A stretch of DNA of 8,477 nt from Bacteroidales bacterium (GTDB lineage: Bacteria > Bacteroidota > Bacteroidia > Bacteroidales > GCA-2711565). The stretch covers positions 1-8,477 of the forward strand of contig JAOZUV010000070.1 in NCBI GenBank assembly GCA_029938505.1, read 5' to 3'. Positions 1-5,251 of the stretch are shown here, in pieces. Within the stretch, counting starts at the first letter, position 1. The number at the start of each line of letters is the position of its first letter. A program made the position numbers and the translations under genes. A model generated the notes under the pieces. The model made no database searches. It was not told the origin of the DNA and worked only from the letters and a program-made list of their open reading frames with translations.

Positions 1-1
1 C

Positions 2-304
2 GATAAAGACAATAATGAAGTTCGAAAAATAGAAGCCGAGATTATTGATGAAAATTCTCTTGTAGATTATTTGAAAGATCACATTGTTTATTTTGCCGGA
101 GATGGAGCTGAGAAATGTAAAGAGAATTTTGCAAATCAAACGAATGCCCGTTTTTTGGATGATTTTCAGATATCATCAAAAAATATGATAGAAATTGCTA
201 CCAAGAAATTTACTGAGAATCAATTTGAAGATGTGGCTTATTTTGAGCCTTATTATTTAAAAGATTTTATCGCTGGACCTCCAAGGGTTAAGGGGCTAAA
301 ATAA
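2..304 (+). CDS. tsaB: TsaB, C-terminal part (tRNA threonylcarbamoyladenosine synthesis), 5' end outside window
   Basis: The reading frame is open from base 2 to the TAA at 302-304, giving the last 100 residues of a protein that begins upstream of the window. The ending, with FEPYYLKDFIAGPP followed by RVKGL, is the conserved C-terminus I associate with Bacteroidota TsaB. TsaB is the inactive ASKHA-fold partner of TsaD in the complex that makes N6-threonylcarbamoyladenosine at position 37 of ANN-decoding tRNAs in the cytoplasm. A typical TsaB has about 220-230 residues, so slightly less than half is visible. A TTG at 71 could be read as a start, but the frame continues upstream with no stop and the family needs the N-terminal half, so 71 is not the real start. 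It converges on the minus-strand metal cluster and is functionally unrelated to it. The identification rests mainly on the C-terminal motif. Confidence 0.85.
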   Translation, partial: DKDNNEVRKIEAEIIDENSLVDYLKDHIVYFAGDGAEKCKENFANQTNARFLDDFQISSKNMIEIATKKFTENQFEDVAYFEPYYLKDFIAGPPRVKGLK

Positions 305-313
305 TATTTTCAA

Positions 314-335
314 GCCCACAACTTAAGTTTTGGGC
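314..335. terminator. Probable bidirectional terminator hairpin between tsaB and the metal cluster
   Basis: GCCCACAACTT and AAGTTTTGGGC form an inverted repeat with a single mismatch, folding to a stem with a TTAA tip. It starts 9 bases after the tsaB stop. The plus strand continues ATATT. On the minus strand it is followed by TTGAAAATATTATTTT, which is more T-rich, so it could also end the transporter transcript. There is no perfect U-tract in either direction, so strength is uncertain. Confidence 0.5.
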
Positions 336-350
336 ATATTACGATCGTAC

Positions 351-390
351 ATTGAGCTTGTCGAAATGCATGATTGTAAATCATTCCGAC
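351..390. repeat. Intergenic hairpin with a dispersed-repeat-like core
   Basis: GTCGAAATG (360-368) and CATTCCGAC (382-390) form a 9-bp inverted repeat with one mismatch, which becomes a G-U pair in minus-strand RNA. An alternative small stem, ATGATT/AATCAT (370-375 with 379-384), lies in the middle. The left part, ATTGAGCTTGTCGAAATG, resembles the GAGCTTGTCGAA elements that I recall as common intergenic repeats in Bacteroidota genomes. Copy number cannot be judged from one window. It may serve as the end of the minus-strand operon transcript. Confidence 0.35.
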
Positions 391-411
391 TTCGATAAAC
401 GCAGTCTCCAT

Positions 412-1068
412 TTAATGACAATCTTCATCACAAGAGCAACTCAAATTCCCACTCTTTGCAATACCAAAGGCTTCCTTACCTTCTTTAAAAGCAAACAATG
501 CAATTCCTAACGAGCCAGCCACATCAATGTATGCAATACCCGTAAATTCATAAAGTAAGCTGGAAGCCAACAAAATTATTGAAAGATAAAAACAGGTTTT
601 AGTACAATTAGCATCCGCAATAATGGCATCCGAATTTAGTGCATTCCCCACTTTTAGTTTTGCTTTCATTAAGAAATACATGGTGGCAATGGAAATCGAA
701 GAAATAATAATTCCAGCCATAGTTGTTTCGGGTTTTGTGTTTTCAATTATATTGAAGATGCTCCCAACAACCAAACCTATTGTAAGCAAATAAAAAGCAA
801 AACCGGTTATACGTAGTGCTTGTCTTTCAAACCCATCACGTTTTTCAAGAGGTGATTTTTTCATGCGGAAAATCATATGCAAAATTCCAATTCCTGAGAT
901 GAATTCTACAAAACTATCTGCTCCAAAGCCGAGTAAAGCAAGGGTTTCATCCTCTAATCCATAGTAAATCGAAATCAATCCCTCTGCAACATTATATAAA
1001 ATTGTAATAATGGTGAGTACAAGTGCAGTATTTATGAGTTTTTTTGTTTCCATAGTTGATAAATTCAA
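412..1068 (-). CDS. CDF-like six-helix cation transporter without C-terminal domain, CxxxC in helix 5
   Basis: This 218-residue inner-membrane protein is related to the transmembrane domain of the cation diffusion facilitator (CDF) family. Six hydrophobic segments lie at about 12-35, 41-66, 84-109, 116-135, 155-176 and 178-196. Helix 2 has D51-S-F-V-E55, matching the DxxxD metal site of YiiP/ZitB. In helix 5 the expected HxxxD appears as C155-T-K-T-C159 after the ADAN stretch. CDF proteins normally have about 290-300 residues with a cytoplasmic ferredoxin-like domain; here that domain is replaced by a short tail ending C-S-C-D-E-D-C-H. Two acidic residues and two cysteines would suit a soft metal such as Cu(I) better than Zn(II); that is inference. 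It is the last gene of the minus-strand cluster, 94 bp after the HMA gene, with two hairpins in the gap. Met6 (codon at 1051-1053) is an alternative start. Family assignment is fairly sure; substrate and direction are unknown. Confidence 0.75.
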   Translation of the reverse strand: MNLSTMETKKLINTALVLTIITILYNVAEGLISIYYGLEDETLALLGFGADSFVEFISGIGILHMIFRMKKSPLEKRDGFERQALRITGFAFYLLTIGLVVGSIFNIIENTKPETTMAGIIISSISIATMYFLMKAKLKVGNALNSDAIIADANCTKTCFYLSIILLASSLLYEFTGIAYIDVAGSLGIALFAFKEGKEAFGIAKSGNLSCSCDEDCH

Positions 1069-1074
1069 ATAAGT

Positions 1075-1104
1075 AAATCCAAGGGGGGTTAGCCCCTTGG
1101 ATTT
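1075..1104. terminator. Strong 12-bp hairpin inside the metal operon (terminator or attenuator)
   Basis: AAATCCAAGGGG (1075-1086) and CCCCTTGGATTT (1093-1104) are perfect inverted complements around a 6-base loop. In minus-strand RNA the stem is followed by a short AU-rich stretch, not a clean U-tract. It lies just upstream of the transporter start, so it could lower read-through from the HMA gene into the transporter, or mask the start region, since its last paired base is 6 bases from the ATG. Confidence 0.5.
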
Positions 1105-1118
1105 TAGTAAAAATAGTA

Positions 1119-1135
1119 ATCCACCAAAGGTGGAT
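1119..1135. other. Second small hairpin in the HMA-transporter gap
   Basis: ATCCACC and GGTGGAT pair perfectly over 7 bp with an AAA loop. On the minus strand it comes before the larger hairpin and after the HMA stop codon. Two consecutive stems in a 94-base gap suggest an RNA processing, stability or partial termination site. No U-tract follows it. Confidence 0.4.
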
Positions 1136-1162
1136 GGCAGTTAAATTAGTTTCATTAATTCT

Positions 1163-1522
1163 TTAATGAGGTACTACATCTTTTTTACAACAAGCTGGTA
1201 ATTTGTCATAAGCTTTTTGGTTAGCCGGAACTTTATCTGCATCATATCCAATGTTTGAAATAGCTTTTCTTAGCTTATCAGGATCGGTTTTATCAGTCCG
1301 ATAATTAATCGTAATGATTTTTGAAGGAAGATCGAGATCAACAGAGGTCACTCCTTTTTCAAATTTCATATTATGTTCTAAACGATCCTCACACATACCA
1401 CAAACGGCAGTAGTTAAGATTTTGATTTCTTTAACTTTTTTTTTCTTTTCAGCCATTACTGAGCTTTGAGAAATTAGGATTATTGCAAATACAGCGATCA
1501 TTGTTTTAAAATTTGTTTTCAT
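1163..1522 (-). CDS. Secreted heavy-metal-associated (HMA) domain protein, CGMC motif
   Basis: The 119-residue protein has an N-terminal signal peptide (about residues 1-24, ending near VMA) and then a Lys-rich linker. One HMA/ferredoxin-like domain follows at about 31-95. Its metal loop reads T-T-A-V-C41-G-M-C44, in place of the usual GMTCxxC, and the fold ends with the typical A-I-S-N-I-G-Y pattern seen in CopZ, MerP and Atx1-like proteins. A further Cys-Cys pair (111-112) and a C-terminal His (119) follow the domain and may add to binding. HMA domains bind Cu(I), Hg(II) or similar ions through the two cysteines. With a signal peptide this one should act in the periplasm, between the TonB receptor encoded upstream and the inner-membrane transporter encoded downstream. 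Only 6 bases separate its ATG from the receptor stop codon, so the two are almost certainly cotranscribed and probably translationally coupled. The metal is not decided by sequence. Confidence 0.85.
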   Translation of the reverse strand: MKTNFKTMIAVFAIILISQSSVMAEKKKKVKEIKILTTAVCGMCEDRLEHNMKFEKGVTSVDLDLPSKIITINYRTDKTDPDKLRKAISNIGYDADKVPANQKAYDKLPACCKKDVVPH

Positions 1523-1528
1523 AGTTTA

Positions 1529-3763
1529 TTATTTTTTAATGTGATATCTAATTCCTGCATATATTTTTCTTCCGCTAATAGGTCCCCAAATCATGGATGA
1601 ATCAAAGTATTTTCCAAAGGGATCATCAGAAGCAAGGATTGGATTTTGTTGTTTGAAATTCGTTAAATTTTCGCCTCCAATGTAAAATTCAAAACGTTTG
1701 AAATATTTTGTGATTTGAGCATTTAATAAGGTATACGATGGCGACATTGTTTCCATTTGGTATTGAACTGGGTTTCCTGCCGTATTGGGGATTCGACTTT
1801 TACCATTTAATTGAGCGGTAAAATCAAATTGCCATTTCTTTAAGTTTGTTGCATAAGATAAATTGACTAATCCTTTGAAATTGCTTACTAAAGGTTTGCG
1901 AACTAATTCATTATTAATGGTCATTTTAACATCATTATAGCGTGCAGCTAGCAATATGTCAAAACCTTTAAATAATTCATAATTGGCTTCAATTTGAACA
2001 CTGTTTGAGTATGATTTTCCATCCAAATTATAAACAAAAACTTCTGAGCTATTTTGATCTCTATCAATAATTATCTGATTCGAAAATTCAGTTCGATAAA
2101 ATTCTAGGTTGATACTCAAATCATTCCCTGCTAATTTCAAGTATTGCGTCAAATTAATTCCAAAATTCCAAGCCTCTTCCATTTTAGGTTCTTCAAGTAT
2201 TCTCAGTCTTCTTGAACTTGCTAAGAGGTAGGTGTTTTCTGCTATTACACTCGGACTACGATAACCTTTACCAATTGAAGATCGCATGATTGTTTTATCC
2301 GTAAAATTGTATTTGAAATGAACCCGTGGTGTAAAAAGAGTCTCATAAATATTATGAAAATCTGTTCTTAATCCTAGTATTAATGAATACTTGTCAGGAT
2401 TCATTTGAGTATATTCAATAAAAGCACCAGGCACACTTTCTTTACGGATGAATGTGGAATCATTAAGGGTTTCATTAAAATTATCGACTACATAGCTTAA
2501 CCCAGTAGTAAGCTGATGATTTGAGTTTCCCAAAAAGGTTTGAAACATCAAATTCCCATAGTAATTATTTTCTCTGGCATCGTAATTATTTAAGCCAAAA
2601 AAAGACTCCTGATCATGGTAAATATAGGAGTTGATGAACCCAATATTTGTACCTGGTTTGTTAAACAAATAAGCCGTTTTTGTAAATAGTTCAACCCGAT
2701 TTGTTTTAACCCCAATTCCGTAGCCACTTGAAGTGTTTCTGGGCTGTGTGTCATCAAAACTCATTTGTCCACCATTACGATCTTCACTTAATATTTTTAT
2801 TCCAAATTGAGCGTGTAAATGTTTGCCGTCTTCGTATTTCCAACGGTTAAAGAAATTAATTTGTTTCATCATGGGTTGATCTAAAAAACCATCCCCATTT
2901 TTATCACGTTTTTGATTAAAATCTTCTCCGTGGATAAAAAACATAGTGCTCAATTTATTATTTAATTTAATGGCACTATAGGCATTCCCTTCAACTTTTC
3001 CAAAGCTATTAACGTAGGAATTCAAATGAAATGGATCGCTATCGTCTGGTTTAAAAAATTCAATATTAATTTGCCCGGTAATGGATTCATAACCATTTTT
3101 TACAGAAGCTGTTCCTTTTGAAATTTGAATGGATTCCATCCATGTTCCTGGGATATAACTCAATCCGTAAGTAGTTGCCGAGCCCTTTAAGTTGGGGATA
3201 TTCTCAGTCATAATTTGACTGTACTTCCCTGCCAAACCAAGCATTTTTATTTGCTTAGCTCCTGACACTGCATCTGAAAAAGATACATCAATGGATGCAT
3301 TGGTTTCAAAGCTTTCAGATAAATTACAACAAGCCGCTTTTTGTAATTCTGCTGTTGTAATTTTTTGAGTTAAAATGGGTTCCATTCTATTTATATGTGA
3401 CCCCAAAGCTTTTTCAGCAATCACAACTTCTTCTAGTTCTTGATTTGCGCTTAGAAGAATTTTAAGTGTTTGTTGTTGATCTGGGGAGATGGTTAAGGTG
3501 TCTTTTTTAAAACCGATAAAACTAATCACTAATTTATAGGGTTGATTTTTTGGAAATTTAAGTTTAAAATATCCATAAATATCAGTTGATGTCCCTTCTT
3601 GAGTCCCTTCCCAGTAAACATTTACACCCGGTATCCCCAGTTCTTTTCCATCTGCATTTAGCTCGTAAACATTGCCTTCGACAAATGTTTTATCTTGAGA
3701 AAAGATGTTGCTATAAATCAAAATAAGAAATATGGCAAATATGAATTTTAATAAATTTTTCAT
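1529..3763 (-). CDS. TonB-dependent outer-membrane receptor with Cys-Cys plug, probable metal importer
   Basis: The 744-residue protein has a signal peptide (about 1-22), a carboxypeptidase-regulatory-like beta-sandwich domain (about 26-105), a plug domain (about 110-238) and a 22-strand-type beta-barrel to the C-terminus, which ends in an aromatic-containing strand (Y-A-G-I-R-Y-H). The length is normal for small Bacteroidota TonB receptors without a SusD partner. Unusual is the plug sequence A-A-C145-C146-N-L-S-E-S-F, a vicinal Cys pair near the plug start that I associate with receptors found beside HMA and HYC_CC_PP proteins. A barrel or loop segment, D287-K-N-G-D291-G-F-L-D295, looks like an EF-hand type calcium loop. 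Receptors of this class import substrates into the periplasm using TonB-ExbBD. The neighbours suggest a metal ion or metal complex, copper being the first candidate. It lies 63 bp after the HYC_CC_PP gene and 6 bp before the HMA gene. Receptor class is certain; the substrate is inferred. Confidence 0.9.
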   Translation of the reverse strand: MKNLLKFIFAIFLILIYSNIFSQDKTFVEGNVYELNADGKELGIPGVNVYWEGTQEGTSTDIYGYFKLKFPKNQPYKLVISFIGFKKDTLTISPDQQQTLKILLSANQELEEVVIAEKALGSHINRMEPILTQKITTAELQKAACCNLSESFETNASIDVSFSDAVSGAKQIKMLGLAGKYSQIMTENIPNLKGSATTYGLSYIPGTWMESIQISKGTASVKNGYESITGQINIEFFKPDDSDPFHLNSYVNSFGKVEGNAYSAIKLNNKLSTMFFIHGEDFNQKRDKNGDGFLDQPMMKQINFFNRWKYEDGKHLHAQFGIKILSEDRNGGQMSFDDTQPRNTSSGYGIGVKTNRVELFTKTAYLFNKPGTNIGFINSYIYHDQESFFGLNNYDARENNYYGNLMFQTFLGNSNHQLTTGLSYVVDNFNETLNDSTFIRKESVPGAFIEYTQMNPDKYSLILGLRTDFHNIYETLFTPRVHFKYNFTDKTIMRSSIGKGYRSPSVIAENTYLLASSRRLRILEEPKMEEAWNFGINLTQYLKLAGNDLSINLEFYRTEFSNQIIIDRDQNSSEVFVYNLDGKSYSNSVQIEANYELFKGFDILLAARYNDVKMTINNELVRKPLVSNFKGLVNLSYATNLKKWQFDFTAQLNGKSRIPNTAGNPVQYQMETMSPSYTLLNAQITKYFKRFEFYIGGENLTNFKQQNPILASDDPFGKYFDSSMIWGPISGRKIYAGIRYHIKK

Positions 3764-3826
3764 GAATTTTTTGTTAAATAAATTACAATAGATGAGATTC
3801 TATTTAAGGATAAATCCTAGGTTTAT

Positions 3827-4222
3827 TTAACAAATTGGAGGAGCTAATTTAAATTGGCGAATGTAGTATGTAAATTGCTGATCATTAAAAGGCGGTCCAT
3901 TGGCAACATAGTTGAATCTCATTTCTTTTATAGCTTCACTAAGCTGATCAACATTTAAATTAATTGAAAATAGTTCGATACTTATTGATGGATTAACTAT
4001 AACTATTGTATAAGAGGATGCTGTAAAATCATTTTTTAATTGAAAGAACTCATTTTCATTTTTACAACAATCATTTCCATTCATTCCACAACATGATTTA
4101 GCTTCAGCATTAATAGATACTGAAACCAAATTGCCATGGCAATAATGTTTAGAAATTGTAAAGCCAGTTGTGCTTACAACAAAAAGAAATAGTACAAATA
4201 TGTTTGCCATTTTTCTAAACAT
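3827..4222 (-). CDS. HYC_CC_PP family small secreted Cys-rich protein
   Basis: This 131-residue protein carries the three signatures of the HYC_CC_PP family: K-H26-Y27-C28-H29 just after an N-terminal hydrophobic segment (about 6-23), vicinal cysteines C44-C45 and C52-C53 around G-M-N-G-N-D, and a C-terminal A-P-P-I-C with a further G-P-P at 109-111. The N-terminus fits a signal peptide or signal anchor, so the protein should be periplasmic or membrane attached. As far as I know the biochemical function is not established. The Cys/His/Met pattern and the position as first gene ahead of a TonB receptor and an HMA protein suggest metal binding or hand-over. A TACTTTTG element lies only 8 bases upstream of the ATG. 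Met5 (codon at 4208-4210) is therefore a credible alternative start, giving a slightly longer leader and a more standard signal peptide. Family recognition is from motifs, not a search. Confidence 0.8.
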   Translation of the reverse strand: MFRKMANIFVLFLFVVSTTGFTISKHYCHGNLVSVSINAEAKSCCGMNGNDCCKNENEFFQLKNDFTASSYTIVIVNPSISIELFSINLNVDQLSEAIKEMRFNYVANGPPFNDQQFTYYIRQFKLAPPIC

Positions 4223-4230
4223 GATAGAGA

Positions 4231-4238
4231 CAAAAGTA
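4231..4238 (-). promoter_or_regulatory. Putative -7 element for the metal cluster (TACTTTTG)
   Basis: Read on the minus strand the bases are TACTTTTG, matching the Bacteroidota -7 consensus TAnnTTTG. No clear -33 TTG is seen about 20 bases upstream. Transcription would start within a few bases of the HYC_CC_PP ATG (4222), so the mRNA would be leaderless or nearly so unless Met5 is the true start. Motif match only. Confidence 0.45.
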
Positions 4239-4350
4239 GATTAAACAGTATAAATTTGCTTATATAATTTTTGAAATGATTTATATCTTTTTTGTCCTTA
4301 TATGTTTGGGGGTAATAATTCTATTCTTCTTATTATTTAGTAGTTAATGG

Positions 4351-4391
4351 TTTAACAAATAGAAGTATCAAATAATCAGTATTTAACAAAT
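4351..4391. repeat. Direct repeat of TTTAACAAAT in the divergent spacer
   Basis: The 10-mer TTTAACAAAT occurs at 4351-4360 and 4382-4391, with starts 31 bp apart, close to three helical turns. The second copy ends 18 bases before the -7 element of the acyl-CoA operon. Such phased repeats can be regulator half-sites, but the region is very AT-rich and the same 10-mer also occurs at 3826-3835, so chance is a real possibility. Confidence 0.25.
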
Positions 4392-4409
4392 TTTTTCATC
4401 ATTTTTCCT

Positions 4410-4417
4410 TATATTTG
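4410..4417 (+). promoter_or_regulatory. Putative -7 element for the acyl-CoA operon (TATATTTG)
   Basis: TATATTTG matches TAnnTTTG and ends 28 bases before the hydratase ATG, a spacing that would give a leader of roughly 20 bases. No convincing -33 TTTG lies about 20 bases upstream. Another match (TATGTTTG, 4301-4308) lies farther from the gene and is less well placed. The leader has no Shine-Dalgarno sequence and is A-rich, which is usual for this phylum. Confidence 0.45.
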
Positions 4418-4445
4418 GAAGTGCAAATTATTACAAAAATTAGTT

Positions 4446-5213
4446 ATGGAATATAAAATTTTAAAGATTAAAATTAGTGATGGTATTGCCATCGTAACCA
4501 TTAGTCGTCCCGAAGCTATGAATGCTTTAAATACACGTTTTTTCAACGAAATGGATCAATTTGTAGCAGAGGTTTCCAAAAACCCGGAAGTGCAAGTTGT
4601 GATTATTACGGGTGAAGGAAAAGCTTTTGTAGCTGGTGCAGACATAGGTGAAATGGTTGATAAAACACCCGAAGAAGGAAGTGCCTTTTCGCGTTTGGGA
4701 CAAAATACTTTTTCAAGCCTTGAAAAACTAGAGATACCTGTTATTGCTGCTGTTAACGGTTTTGCATTGGGTGGAGGTCTCGAATTAGCAATGGGTTGCG
4801 ATTTTCGGATTGCAAGTACGAAAGCAAAATTTGGGCAACCTGAAGTTAACCTTGGGATGATTCCGGGTTATGCCGGAACACAACGTTTGCCTCGTTTAGT
4901 TGGATTGGCAGATGCCTTGTATTTGTTGATGACAGCTGATATGATTGGAGCGGAAGATGCACTTAGAATTGGACTCGTTCAAAAAGTAGTTGAGCCAGAG
5001 GTGTTGATGGATGAGGTAATGAAGATTGCAAAAATAATCCAATCTAAAGGTCCTGAAGCTATCAAGAAAGTAAAATATGTTACCCGTCAGGGTTATCAAA
5101 TGGATTTTGAAAATGGCAATGAACTAGAGGCTGATTATTTTGGAACTCAATTTAAAGCTGAAGGCGAAGAAGGAATGAAAGCTTTTTTAGAAAAAAGAAA
5201 ACCAAATTGGTAA
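4446..5213 (+). CDS. Enoyl-CoA hydratase / crotonase, short-chain (Crt-like)
   Basis: This 255-residue soluble enzyme, the normal length for the family, reversibly hydrates trans-2-enoyl-CoA to (S)-3-hydroxyacyl-CoA. The crotonase fold is shown by A-G-A-D (63-66), which forms one side of the oxyanion hole, by N-G-F-A-L-G-G-G-L-E113-L-A, and by F-G-Q-P-E133-V-N-L-G. E113 and E133 correspond to the two catalytic glutamates of mitochondrial hydratase (Glu144 and Glu164). The following stretch G-Y-A-G-T-Q-R-L-P-R is the usual family signature. Both glutamates being present argues for a true hydratase rather than an isomerase or dehalogenase relative. It is first in a plus-strand set with a 3-hydroxyacyl-CoA dehydrogenase 38 bp downstream and a thiolase further on, so it likely serves fatty-acid or amino-acid breakdown, or butyryl-CoA formation in reverse. 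The ATG at 4446 matches the usual N-terminus and follows the only well-placed -7 element. Chain-length preference cannot be read from sequence. Confidence 0.92.
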   Translation: MEYKILKIKISDGIAIVTISRPEAMNALNTRFFNEMDQFVAEVSKNPEVQVVIITGEGKAFVAGADIGEMVDKTPEEGSAFSRLGQNTFSSLEKLEIPVIAAVNGFALGGGLELAMGCDFRIASTKAKFGQPEVNLGMIPGYAGTQRLPRLVGLADALYLLMTADMIGAEDALRIGLVQKVVEPEVLMDEVMKIAKIIQSKGPEAIKKVKYVTRQGYQMDFENGNELEADYFGTQFKAEGEEGMKAFLEKRKPNW

Positions 5214-5251
5214 AATAAAAGAATATTAATTTAAAATAAATTATACGATTT

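Noticed and set aside
71..304. TTG at 71 as start of a separate 77-residue protein
   Set aside because: The frame is open to the window edge and the product matches the C-terminal part of TsaB, so the gene begins upstream of the window.
3787..3804. Hairpin AATAGA/TCTATT between the HYC_CC_PP and receptor genes as a terminator
   Set aside because: It has only six AT-rich base pairs and no U-tract, too weak to support a terminator or attenuator in a spacer this AT-rich.
412..4222. The metal cluster as a mercury-resistance (mer) operon
   Set aside because: The HMA protein resembles MerP in size, but there is no MerT-like protein, MerA reductase or MerR regulator. The CDF-like transporter and TonB receptor point to a different metal system.
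4301..4308. TATGTTTG as a main promoter -7 element for the acyl-CoA operon
   Set aside because: It matches the consensus but lies about 137 bases from the ATG, with the nearest upstream TTG at a poor distance. The element at 4410-4417 is better placed.
4896..5099. A 67-residue minus-strand open frame
   Set aside because: It is antisense inside the hydratase gene and its peptide has no recognisable features.
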